Assembly (NCBI GenBank): GCA_009801085.1
Contig: VNWV01000005.1
Coordinates: 2,914,001 to 2,978,000 of the forward strand
DNA length: 64,000 nt
Reading direction: 5' to 3'
Source: Lasiodiplodia sp. COLG20
Lineage: Eukaryota > Ascomycota > Dothideomycetes > Botryosphaeriales > Botryosphaeriaceae
Below, one piece after another: positions 1 to 10,140 of this stretch. A model generated the notes under the pieces. It worked only from the letters and a program-made list of their open reading frames with translations. It ran no database searches and was not told the origin of the DNA. A program made the translations under genes and the position numbers. The first letter of the stretch is position 1; every line of letters begins with the position of its first letter.

Positions 1-2
1 AC

Positions 3-563
3 TACGTCATTGAACGTGAAAAGTCCAACATTTCCACGACTTTGAGGCAGGAGTCCGCAACACGCTCCATCATTGCTTTCGCCGACAAGGGCACCGAGAA
101 CGGCAAGCGCATGGAGCTTGTCACCAAGCGCGAGATGTACTCTCCTCTGCTCCTTGCGAACACGTCCCCTCTTCCGCCGGAGTACCAGGGCAACCGCCGC
201 AAGCTCCGCCAGGTCACGCCACTCCTCACGTGCTTTCGCGCGTTGTGGGAGTTCCAGAAGGTCAATGGACGGAATCCGTCACACACGCCAGCCGATCTGC
301 AGCTGTTCACGACCCTGGCGACGGAGAAGCACAAGGAGCTGCAGCTGCCGATTGAGACGCTGACTAGCGAATTCCTGCGCAAGTTCATGCAGAATCTCGG
401 AAGCGAGCTGGCACCGGTTACTGCTTTCATCGGAGGCCAGCTGGCGCAGGATGTCATCAACGTTATTGGCAGACGGGAGCAGCCCATCCAGAACTTGATG
501 CTTTTCGACGGTGACGAGTCCAAGGCGCCCGTCTATGCCATGCACCCTATTTTCACCACCTGA
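3..563 (+). CDS. AOS1: SUMO-activating enzyme subunit Aos1 (C-terminal part, 5'-truncated by window)
   Basis: The frame is open from the first complete codon of the window (position 3) to TGA at 561-563, giving about 186 residues of a larger protein. The C-terminal stretch with ELAPVTAFIGGQLAQDVIN followed by QNLMLFDG is the hallmark of the adenylation-domain C-terminus of Aos1/SAE1 (Rad31 in fission yeast), the partner of Uba2 that adenylates SUMO in the nucleus. The catalytic cysteine lies on Uba2, so none is expected here. The nucleotide-binding N-terminal half lies outside the window. No intron is visible in this part. An Ube1/Ula1-type E1 relative is the main alternative, but the GGQLAQDVIN motif with this C-terminus fits Aos1 best. 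Confidence 0.85.
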   Translation, partial: YVIEREKSNISTTLRQESATRSIIAFADKGTENGKRMELVTKREMYSPLLLANTSPLPPEYQGNRRKLRQVTPLLTCFRALWEFQKVNGRNPSHTPADLQLFTTLATEKHKELQLPIETLTSEFLRKFMQNLGSELAPVTAFIGGQLAQDVINVIGRREQPIQNLMLFDGDESKAPVYAMHPIFTT

Positions 564-1078
564 TGACGTCATAGCGTGGTTCATTGGCGTTTGGGGATTC
601 GGGCGGCATATCGAGCATAGGGGACACAACTCTTGCATGATGTTCAGGTTAGCACATGGGTCATGATACTCCATAGACAGTTGATTTTGGGTAGGTGGGT
701 GAAGATTTTCCACGAGTAGTAATGTAAGCTATAGCGAAGGCAATTATGCTCCACAACCTGCATTGGGGCCAATTGAAATCAGCAGAAAAACGTCTGATTC
801 TCAGGAGATACTATAGTGCTGAGATGTGTATTCGCTGTGATGTTCGAACTGTTAGTGTGAAGCGCGGAAAGCTACCCCGCCGGCACACAGCTCAGTCGTG
901 CCGATCAACGAACCCCCGCACATGCGACCTTGGCCCACTACGCAACACCAACCATTGCAACCCCATGCGATCCCACATATCTCTCCGTGTCCCAGGAGCA
1001 ATGTCTCGCTCTCTCCCACCCGACTGAGCTCAACGCACATCCCTGACTTCGGAATTCCTACCACAACAACGGCGCACC
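564..1078. other. Intergenic, Aos1 3' side and promoter of the PhyH gene
   Basis: No gene seen. The last 100 bases are rich in C/T (the leader just before the next start), as is common in fungal promoters, and the next start codon sits in a good context (caccATGG). Confidence 0.6.
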
Positions 1079-2011
1079 ATGGCGACGGCGACCGCAACCG
1101 AGACGACGACCAGCGACGGCGCTCCAAACATCCCGCCAGCGGATGAACTCCGCGCGGCCCTGGCGCGCGACGGCTTCGTCCGCATCCCTTCGCTCCTATC
1201 GCCCGCCCAGATCGAGGCGCTGCGGGGCGCAACCTCACGCCTCACAGCGGCGGCGCGCCGCGGCGACTGGCCGTACATCCGCACGCTGCCGAAGCAGTTC
1301 CCGCCGTGGCCGTCCAAGCCGGGGCCCAACGGCATCTGGGGCGTGCAGCACCTGCTGCACCCGTCGAACCCGGACGCGGCGGCGTTCGCCGAGTCGTACT
1401 TTGGCGACGCCGTCATGGGCGTGTGCAAGGCGCTGCTGCGGGCCGCTGACGACGAGCTGGTCATGGAGCTGTACAACCTGCTCGTGCGGCCCGACGACAA
1501 CTTCGAGCTGCGGTGGCACCGCGACGACATCGCCGCCGACGCGAGCCCCGAGGAGGAGCTGCGCCGGCTGACGCAGGGCGAGGCGCTGCACGCGCAGTGG
1601 AATCTGGCCCTGTACGAGGATCGCAGCTTGGTTGTCGTGCCCGGCAGTCAGAATCGCGCGCGGACGGAGGCGGAGAGGGCGGCGGCTCCGTATGAGAAGG
1701 AGTTGCCCGAGATGAAGGTCGTGGTGATGAAGCCGGGGGACTGCGTGTTCTATAACAACAACATTTTGCATCGGGGTGTGTATGACAAGAGCAAGGAAAG
1801 GATGACGCTGCATGGGAGTGTTGGACTGGTTAGGGGGAGCAAAGAGAGGGCGCGAAATGTGCTTCAGCACGGGATTGGATCGTGGGTTCGGGAATGTGAT
1901 TTCTCTGGGTTGGAAGATGGCACCAGGAAGAGAGCGGAGGGAATGAGGGAACGCTTGGTCAAGATGGGGAGTGATGCGGGTGATGTGGGTTATTTCTCAA
2001 AAGACGAGTGA
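1079..2011 (+). CDS. Phytanoyl-CoA dioxygenase (PhyH) family Fe(II)/2-oxoglutarate enzyme
   Basis: Intronless 310-residue protein starting in a Kozak-like context. The iron-binding facial triad is visible: His147 and Asp149 in WHRDD, and a distal His231 in ILHRG; an Arg soon after (RMTLHGS region) could hold 2-oxoglutarate. The early motif LARDGFVRIPSLLSPAQI is the usual N-terminal beta strand of this family. These enzymes hydroxylate diverse substrates with O2 and 2-oxoglutarate; the substrate cannot be told from sequence, and there is no PTS1 (it ends KDE), so peroxisomal phytanoyl-CoA oxidation is not implied. Codon use is strongly GC-rich in the 5' two thirds and less so in the last third. 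It stands alone, not in an obvious cluster. Confidence 0.85.
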   Translation: MATATATETTTSDGAPNIPPADELRAALARDGFVRIPSLLSPAQIEALRGATSRLTAAARRGDWPYIRTLPKQFPPWPSKPGPNGIWGVQHLLHPSNPDAAAFAESYFGDAVMGVCKALLRAADDELVMELYNLLVRPDDNFELRWHRDDIAADASPEEELRRLTQGEALHAQWNLALYEDRSLVVVPGSQNRARTEAERAAAPYEKELPEMKVVVMKPGDCVFYNNNILHRGVYDKSKERMTLHGSVGLVRGSKERARNVLQHGIGSWVRECDFSGLEDGTRKRAEGMRERLVKMGSDAGDVGYFSKDE

Positions 2012-2245
2012 GCTTTTGTCTTAAGTTGGCCTCGCGTCACGTCAGATATGGTTTCATCATCATCCTTATCTCTGATCTAGAACAGAAATTGCTTCCAGAT
2101 GATTTGCTTTTTGCAAATTTGCAAGAAAGCGGTATAAGACGTGCAGGCTGAAAGCTACTCTAGTCGTAGCTCTTGAACATCGGCTTCCCTCCATTAAATT
2201 TATGTGAATAGCTATCGCTTCCTGCTGGATACGTGAATTTCGTAT

Positions 2246-4030
2246 TTATTGGCTCTTCTTTCCTCCAGCAGTCACGGGCTGGCCTCGTCCAAAACCCGCC
2301 CTCTTGGCCACGCCACCCAATTTAATCAACAACCACACGGTCGCCAACACCACCGCAACCACAGTCCCATATTCGACATACCACGCCCGATCCAGGTCCA
2401 ACACAGGCACCTTCAGCGTCTCTACTAGCCCATCTTCGCCCACTCCACCGTCCTTCGCCGGCGGCACGTGGTAGAACATGGCCCTGTTGCCGAACAGTCC
2501 ATCGTAGCCGAGGTTGGTGCGGTCGAAAGGATTCACGCTCATCTTGGTCCCTTCTTCGGCCGAACACGCCCAGAAGACGGCAGGCCAGGGCAACGAGGCA
2601 TCGACGAGGCCGGAGCTGTTGGCCGACGGCGGAAGATAGCGCAGATGCAAGGGGATGGTGACTTCGAGGTTGGGGTCGTCCTCGGGCTCGGCAGCCGGTG
2701 AAGCGGAATCGTCAGTTTCCGAGAGGTCGGGGTGCGCGAGCTCGAAGAGAGCGACGCTGCCCCATTGGGGGACAACCCAGTCTGGGGCCTCCAGGTCGGT
2801 GGCGCCTGCGTGAGCAAAAACGTTGCGCAGGTTGTGGGAAGAAAGGAAGAGGGAATCGGAGAACTGGTACTTGTCGAGGAAGAAGGCCGACGGGAGCGTT
2901 AGGTAGGCGTGTAAGACACATGAAGGCCCGGGAGGGATAAGGGTTTTCTTTGGGCGCGGAAATGAAAGTTTGAGAGTCGGGTGCAGGCCTGTCGGTTCGT
3001 TGAATGTGGTATAGTAAGTGGGGTGGACGGGGTGCGCGGTTGATGGAAGAGGGTGATGGCGAGAGGGAAAGGAGAAGAGCGTAGGTTCTGGATCGCGTCA
3101 GTCATAGATTACAAACGGGAGCAAGGGCAACATACTAGCTTTCGTGTCGTCACCGACAACAGTGAGGAAGCCGGAAAGAGACAGCTCCTCGGGTTCGAGC
3201 GGAACTTCGTTGTTCAAGACGCCGACTTCCATGGTGTCGGCCTTCCCGCGGGAGACTTCCTCGTTCCAAAGACCACCCTCAGCAGGCCCCTCGGCCCAGA
3301 AAGCGTTGATAACAAGGGCATTGGAGATGGCGTCAAAGTCAAAATCTATGTAGCTTGCAGACAAAAGAGATGAAGCCTTCGCGCTGCAGTCGTCGCTGGT
3401 GCAGAACTTGTCCGAGATGTAGGTAACAAGATGCTGCAACGACGGGAGAAGACTGTGATACTGAGCAAACGAAGAGGTGGCGAAGCGCTCTGAAATGACT
3501 GGGGTACTAATGAAGGTATCCTGAGAAGCGAAGATGAGCACTATTTCCATGTGATTTGATGGGAAATATGTACCGATGGAGTATTGCACTTCAGCTCATT
3601 GCCGAAGGCCGTCTTCAAGGCTGGGCAGAGGCCATCGCTAGAGGGCATAAGTACAGCAACAGGATGCATGGCGGAGCTAGGTGGCATACGCTTTCTTGCC
3701 TTTGCGGGGCGTGAAATAGACATGGAGGCCGGGAGAAAGACGGGAAACGTAGGGTGGAGTAGAGTGGTAGGGCTGGGTGGTAGCCCAACGGATGTGAAGC
3801 TCGTGAGATTGTTTGAGGATAGGTAGGAACTACAAGATCTTAGCAGAGCGACGTAGCTTGAGACTAGGGATAGCTACCTCGTGCGGAAGCTCGGAGAGGC
3901 CGAGGGTAAGGCGGTGTTCCTTTGCAGCTTTGATGGGAGGAAGGGCTAGGCTTTCCTTGGTGACGGTGAGCCTGGATGGATCAAAGCCCTCCTCGCCAAC
4001 ATGCAGCAAATATGTTATTCTCTCCTTCAT
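2246..4030 (-). CDS. PBN1: Pbn1/PIG-X, subunit of GPI mannosyltransferase I
   Basis: Five exons by my reading: 4030-3878, 3829-3690, 3637-3574, 3520-3136 and 3087-2246, giving 527 residues; introns are 48-53 nt and all phases agree. The start MKERITYL and the following motif LKSLxxAKEHR-like (PIKAAKEHRLTLGL) are the family's N-terminus; the lumenal body carries LHIRWA, SPGLHVYFTP, EELSLSGFLTVVG and IPLHLRYLP, and the C-terminus has PWPAVFWAC and one membrane span (about 20 residues, VVAVVLATVWLLIKL) near the end. Pbn1 works in the ER membrane with Gpi14/PIG-M, adding the first mannose to GPI precursors, and is needed for ER protein quality control. It is divergent from the SARAF-like gene (261 bp between starts). 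Confidence 0.9.
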
Positions 4031-4291
4031 GTTGGGCGGAGGTGTAGTTGAGAGGTCCGATGACCAGGTGGTCGCAATAAGGACCAGGTCCGCGACGCCA
4101 TTCCTGTTGGGGACTAGCGCACAAGAGCTCCCATGGCGATCTGCTGTTGCCGCTGGCACACTTCGACCACTTGTGACGTCTTCAGCCACCGTGTCCTTTA
4201 ACGCCACTGCCGCCCGCCTAGCTGCTTATTTATGTAGCTGCCCACGAGCCGAGCCTCCTCCTTGTTCGAGGAGGAGACTGCCAAAATCACC
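4031..4291. promoter_or_regulatory. Shared divergent promoter, PBN1 / SARAF-like gene
   Basis: The 261 bp between the two opposed start codons must hold both promoters. A TATA-like tract (gcttatttatgtagc, near 4223-4237) lies about 60 bp before the SARAF-like start. Both neighbours encode ER-membrane proteins, so co-regulation is plausible but not shown. Confidence 0.45.
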
Positions 4292-5290
4292 ATGCGTCTC
4301 TCCAGCTTCCTTGCGCCAGCATTGCTGGCTCTGGCCGCTTCTGAAACCGCCGCAGCCGCGAGGAGCTCCAAGGACAGCGTCCTCCTCTCCAAAATCAAGT
4401 CTCTCACTCTTCGGAATGGCCAGAAAACCACCGCTCGCCGCGTGTCGCCTATCCCGCAGGTATGAGAACCTCTTCTCTCAACGCGCCCAGCTAACCACGC
4501 ATCGCAGCTCAAATGCATCGGCGGCGACGCAAAGGGCCTATACGAAGTCGATGTGATGCGCTGCAAGAACGCAGGCTCCGACTACGACGACGACAACATC
4601 CAGTGGACCTGCCAGGCTTCCCTTCCCGAAGAATTCAAGCTCGGCTCTACCGACGTCATATGCGAAGGCTATGACTCGCCCGACGACCCATATATCCTCA
4701 AGGGAAGCTGCGGTGTCGAGTACCGCTTGATGCTAACCCCCAAGGGCCTGGACAGATATGGACACCGGAAGGGAGGTAGAAGTGGATCCGGCGAAGACGA
4801 TCAAATCAGCGAGGGCATCTCCATTCTTTTCTGGGTCATCTTCTTTGGCGTCATAATTTGGATGATCTTCAAAGCCTGCATCGTTGGTGGCGGTAATGCC
4901 GGGGACCCGAACACTTGGACTGGTCCGCGCTTCGATGGCGGCGGAGGAGGCGGCGGCGGCGGAGGTTGGGGCGGCCCCGGCAACGACGACCCTCCACCAC
5001 CCTATACCCCACGTCCTCCCTACGAGCGCAAGTCGTATCCTAGCAACAATGCGGGCAACCAAGGATGGCGGCCTGGATTCTGGTCTGGTGCATTGGGAGG
5101 CGCTGCTGCTGGTTACATGGCGGGTAATCGTGGCAATCGAGGAGGTTATTCGACATTCCCACGTGGAGGCAATTCGTGGGGAAACGACGCGGGAGAAGGT
5201 CCGTCCGGATCTTACCAAAGACCGTCGTCGCCGTCGCCAAGTAATACGAGGTACGAAAGTACCGGCTTTGGCGAGACTAGGCGGAGATAA
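4292..5290 (+). CDS. SARAF-like store-operated Ca2+ entry regulator, type I membrane protein
   Basis: Two exons, 4292-4459 and 4508-5290 (48-nt intron, phase 0), 316 residues. The N-terminus is a signal peptide (MRLSSFLAPALLALAAS). The lumenal domain carries the family signature LKCIGGDAKG, the Cys-rich stretch around RCKNAGSDYDDDNIQW and TCQASLP, then a single membrane span (ISILFWVIFFGVIIWMIF) and a cytosolic tail of Gly-rich (GGGGGGGGGW), Pro-rich and Ser/Thr/Tyr residues. In animals SARAF sits in the ER and slows STIM1-dependent calcium entry; fungi have the family but lack clear STIM/Orai, so the role here is open. The first Met of the open frame lies 10 codons upstream, but the chosen Met begins the signal peptide directly. 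Confidence 0.85.
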
Positions 5291-5602
5291 TTCAGTTTGC
5301 AATGCAACCAAGTCCTAGTGCAAATGCACCCTTCCCAATCGCAAAACCGCCCAAGGCTGAATTGACGCCTCACATGGAAATCACACAGATATGCATGCTA
5401 GCTGACATACGCACATGCATGTTGCAGGCTTACTGGCTTTCGGCATTTCCCGTTCGGTACGAGTTGCACATTCGGCGCGCCTGGGCTGGTCTTCTGAGCC
5501 TCTCCTGGGATAACGAACCCTCGACGCGGTGGGCGTTTACATATCAAAAGCCTCGTCCACATCCCTCCGAGCTTGTTCGTGTTGCCCCCGAAAATCCCAA
5601 AA
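5291..5602. other. Intergenic between SARAF-like and HET genes
   Basis: 312 bp, no gene seen; an A/C-rich leader (ccaaaaATGCCGCC) precedes the HET start. Confidence 0.5.
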
Positions 5603-7752
5603 ATGCCGCCTCTGACCTCCCCCGTTAGCCACGCCGGCCTGTTCAAGATTTGTGCATTTTGTGATTCGAACATCCTCAGATCCAACCAGACATGGGGCGA
5701 GCATCAAGCATCAATCTCGAAACTAGAGCAAGCCGCAAGCGAAGGATGCATATTCTGTGCTCAGCTCTGGGAAGACCTGAAGGCTCTACACTCACGTCCT
5801 GCAAATTTGGCCTTGCCAGTGCACCGTTGGAGCTTACGGAGATCTGCAAGAATCAGTGAGAGCCTCTGCTCACTTGTCATCACCTTCAGGTCTTTCGGGG
5901 AGGATGTCACCACACCAACTAGGACATTCTACGCGTTTAGCAACGAAGGTTAGCAGCCCATGAGTCTTTTATCTGAGAACAACAACTGAGCACCATAGAT
6001 CTTGGGATACCACAGAAAGCAGAATCGTTCGGAGCCAGCACAGATTCGCCGCCGGCTTGGAACCAAATAATCAAGTGGTTCGAAGAATGCGAACACCATC
6101 ATCCCGACTGTCGCCGGCAAAACACGACAACTCCCTTCGTCCCAAAACGCTTAGTTGATGTAGAAGCTCTCGGTGAAAGAATGGTTCGCGTCGTCGAGAC
6201 TGGGAATGGCGTCCAAGTAGACAAGTATGTCACTTTGAGCCATCGCTGGGGCGACGCCAACTTCCTCACCCTCACGGTAGCGAACCAACACCAGCTGATG
6301 ACCCAAGGGATCGGTATTGAGGAGCTTCCGTTGAACTTTCAGCATGCCGTCCGTGTTACAAGACAATTGGGTGTTCGGTACATCTGGATCGACTCTTTGT
6401 GCATTGTGCAAGGGGAAGGCGGTGACTTTCGCATCGAAGGCACCAAGATGCACCAGATCTACCGGAATTCGCATTGCAACATAGCTGCTGCAGATGCCGA
6501 AGATAGCTCTTGTGGGCTGTTCCGCCAAAGGACTGGACAGGACATAGTTCCTGCAACTTTCCAGAGCGACAGTAGCTCACAGTTCTTCGAGCAATCCGGC
6601 ACCTGGGTCGTACTTCCAGGCCAGCTTTGGGCTTCTCAGTTACTCCAGAACACGCTGTATACGCGTGCATGGGTGTTCCAGGGTAAGTGATCCGACACGT
6701 CACGAATAAGGATTCATACTGAGGTTGCAGAACGCATGCTCTCTCCACGCATTCTGCACTTCTCCCACAAACAGATCTTCTGGGAGTGTTCTACCATCAG
6801 CGCCTGCGAGACTCTGCCGTGGGGATTACCCAAGCCTATCGACACAACGACCTCTATGGACCGAAACTGGCGATTGAGGCTCCAGAAGATCACAGCTATC
6901 AACCGGAAACCCCTCGTTGGAGACGCCGATGTCTCACTGAATCAGTTTTGGAAACAAGCAGTCCGCAGCTACACCAAGTGCGATCTGACCAAGCAAAGTG
7001 ACAAAGTCCTCGCCATTTTCGGAATTGCCAAACTTGTTGGCGATGACTTGGGAGGGGAGGAGTTCGAAGTAGGGATGTGGCAACATTCTCTGCACGAGCA
7101 GTTGGCTTGGCGTGTGGTTGACTGTCGAACCGCCTCCCGTGCCGAAGACCTTCGCCACAATCCAACCTGGTCGTGGGCCTCTATCAAGGGTGAAATCGAA
7201 TTGGTGGACCGTTTACCCAACGAAAAAAGGTTCTACGTAATACTAAATCATAAAAACGAACACATCAGCTTCGAAGAGAACCGCATTCGCAGCTTAGATG
7301 ATCCAGACGGACTACAAGCCTCAGGAGGAAAGAACGGTCACGCCATAGCGATGCGTGGAACAGTTGTTGATTGCCGCCTCCGAATGCTGGACCGGACTAC
7401 GGGGTGGACGTTGGACATGTCGGCAGGTACACGGGATGACGATGCTTTTGAGGCATTCCCAGACGAATATCCTAAAGACACCATGATGGAACTGAAGCTT
7501 GCGGTCCTCGCGTGCAGCAAACATTCTTTTTGGGACCTTCGCTCACCTCCTCCGCAGAGCTCTGATCATGAAACGACAACGTATTCGGGGAGAGGAATTT
7601 TGCTGAAGAAGACAGACGAAGAAACCCATTTTACCAGGGTGGGGGCGTTCTCATTCCGAGGGATATCAGGCAATATGTGCTCACTTCTGGGAGTCGAGAC
7701 GTCTTCTGATGGTTCCCCTACAAGAGACAAGATCAGCTTCTATGTGATCTAA
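5603..7752 (+). CDS. HET-domain (heterokaryon incompatibility) protein
   Basis: Three exons, 5603-5948, 5999-6682 and 6731-7752, 683 residues; introns of 50 and 48 nt restore the family motifs. HET motifs in order: YVTLSHRWG (about residue 188), LPLNFQHAV, RYIWIDSLCIVQ (about 246) and, across the second splice, RAWVFQERMLSPRILHF, the classic W-x-x-QE-R-x-L-S box. A CxxC...CxxC pair near residues 15-55 (ICAFC...GCIFC) is common upstream of HET domains. HET proteins trigger non-self recognition cell death when fused with incompatible strains or when partnered with an NLR receptor. The C-terminal half after residue 350 is the usual variable segment. It is convergent with a short STAND NTPase gene 92 bp away. 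The first ATG of the frame is the one used. Confidence 0.9.
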
Positions 7753-7844
7753 GTCAGCAAATGCCGAGTACGAGTTTGATTCTCTCAGAATGTTTGATCG
7801 ATACATATGAAACGCGGTTTCCGGCGCCGGGCACTACAGACTGT

Positions 7845-9296
7845 TTAATCAAGCTTTATGTTCCTCCTCACCGCACTCAGCAATTCATCGTAGTCCTCCC
7901 CCACGTAGAAGAAGAAGTCGTGATGGTATGCAACCACTCTTTCCTTTCCGTCCTCACCAAGCCAGACTGAGAGGAGTCCCCTGCTTGCATAGATGATCTC
8001 GTCAAGGAAATCACTTTTGGCAGTCCTATCCCAATTCGGGCTGCACAAGGCCTGTAGCCTCTCCATGAACATGCCGGTTTCGATTCCTTCGGACACATCA
8101 CCGTCAGTCACCAAGCAAATCGCATTGAGACCCAGAGTACGGGAAGGCTCTTCCTGCTCCCGAACGCTCTTGATGCCCGCCTTGAATACTGCGATCACGC
8201 TTTTGGGCAGCCTTTCAATCGTGTGCTGCGTCTCGTTGACCGTTTCTGCTTCCCGCACCAAATCCAGCCGGAGCCTGGCCTGCGTGATATCTCGCTCCGC
8301 TTTCTCTGCAATGTACGTCACGAGTTCTTGAGCTGCATTGCTGTTCTTATTCCTTGCAAGGGCTTTGCACAAGGACGACGCAGGCGGTTTGAGATCACTG
8401 GAGGATTCGAGGCCAAGATCTCCATGCTCTCTTTCCAAATCCCACCGGATGTAGCCTTCCATGGCTGCGTCTGTGACGATTTCGCCGTCCATGTCGACAT
8501 AGATGCGCTCATAAGGTTCGAATAATACCGATCCATGCCTATCCCGATCAGAACTTGATGTATTTACAGGCTTGCGTAACACTTACTGTGGACAAACGTC
8601 TCCGTCGATTTTGCAATTCCCACACATAGAATAGTTCTCTTCACGGCATCTATGGCATTGCCAGTAGATCTTTATTGGCCGCTTCTCTGGACAACGGTCA
8701 CACTCGTACTCAGTCGTGTTCCTTCGAAAGGGCACTCTAGAGGTAACGAGGATGCTCAAGCCATCATTCTTGAGCTTCGACAATTCCTCCTCTAAGCGGG
8801 ACCACGCTTCGTGTCCACAGTGATCCAACCCGTCTATAACGAGGAACGCGTGCCTAACTTGCGTCAAGACTGTTTTGAGGCTTTGGCGATTGCGATCTAG
8901 TGTTTCCTCGTTCGACGCCATGTCTTCGCTTTGGCTGCTTTCAGGAAGTAGTTGTTTACGTATACTGCCCAAAACGTCCGCAACAACTTCACCTGCGGGT
9001 AGCAAACAACCATATCGCATGAATATGGCTGCTACAGGCATAGCATCGCTTTGCTTCTCGAGTTCGTCTAATACGAGGTGGGCGAGGGTAGTCTGCGACA
9101 CGCTGTTCAGCTCAAGTACGAGAAATTGATGACAGCCAATCACCTTTCCAGTACCAGGACCACCAATCAAGCGAAGTTGCCACCTGCTCTCAGCCTTCTT
9201 CCAAGCCAGGAACTCTTCTGACTCAAAGAAAGAAGAGAAGAGCTCACGGTGGATGTCCGGAGGCAAGGCTGTTTTGCGGCTGTGTGTCTGCGTCAT
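7845..9296 (-). CDS. Short NACHT/STAND P-loop NTPase with Cys-rich zinc-like module, no repeat domain
   Basis: Three exons by my reading: 9296-9144, 9092-8587 and 8538-7845, 450 residues. The first intron (51 nt, gtgatt...gtcgcag) contains no stop and lies exactly in the Walker A motif: splicing gives GGPGTGK|TTLAHLVLDEL (residues 45-63), a perfect P-loop. Walker B is FLVIDGLDHC (about 134-143), followed by ILVTSR. A seven-cysteine module follows (C182, C185, C197, C200, C208, C211, C218), then a region like the helical segment of fungal NACHT-ankyrin receptors (EPYERIYVDM, IRWDLERE, VTYIAEKAE, ERLPKSV). The gene stops where ankyrin or WD repeats usually begin, and only 40 residues precede the NTPase, so it has neither a usual effector nor a sensor domain. 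Likely a cell-death or signalling switch; function not proved. Confidence 0.75.
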
Positions 9297-10140
9297 CTTC
9301 TTCAGCTTTCAGCTGGCAAAGATTAGAGGTGCTGGGTTAAAGGAGATATCTTAGACACTCGGTATGGTTGGCGGTCGCAGCTTTAAGGAATATCCACCTG
9401 CCCGCAATTGGCGTTTGCTGACAGTTGCCACTACAGCCACCGGGCATGAATACCCGACTTGCATGTGTAGGTGGAATGTGCGGCTTCTTACTGGGTCCCA
9501 AATATAGGCCCTCGCCAATGCGGTGGTCAGTGTATACCCGCGGCGCATGCTTGCGCGATCTTCCTAATTTGTATTCTTTCTACAATAGTTAGAACGGATA
9601 CTTATAGCATCCAGCTGGACATGAATACACACCGCATGTATGACCAATAATAGGATTTAGATGAATAGCGTTGTTGGAATTCCATGCAGAATGGTTGTAG
9701 TGACATCTTCGTATACTACGAAGCTGAACTGCACCCCCATCACTAATTTGCGTGGCGTCCTGATCACACGACCTTTCTGTTTATGTCTTTGCTGACCACA
9801 GCCTTTCGAAGCTTGGCGGGGCCCAGGCAGCCGAGCACATCGCAGCCTGCCTCAGCCTGCGCCATTTCACGCCATTGGGCAAACCTGATCAAGGCTGCTG
9901 TCTCTGGAAGCGCGGCAATCCCGAACGTAAAAATAACTCTCACATGTGCCTCATGCCCAACACAAGCCTCCTCTCAGCACGGAAATTGGTTGAGCTGAGG
10001 TTGAGCTGAAGTCGAGCTGAGACTGAGCCTCACGATACGACATGAAATAAAGTGTGTCTGCTGTGATCCACTACGAGTGAGAGTTTCCAACCTGTCCATA
10101 GACACTCCTCCCATTCTGCCCTTCGTTATCGTGCTTCGCT
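9297..10140. other. Intergenic between two divergent genes
   Basis: 844 bp without a credible gene; short ORFs are random in composition. Around 9989-10022 a run of imperfect 12-bp units based on gagctga is present. Holds the promoters of the NACHT-like gene (left) and the protease gene (right). Confidence 0.5.
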
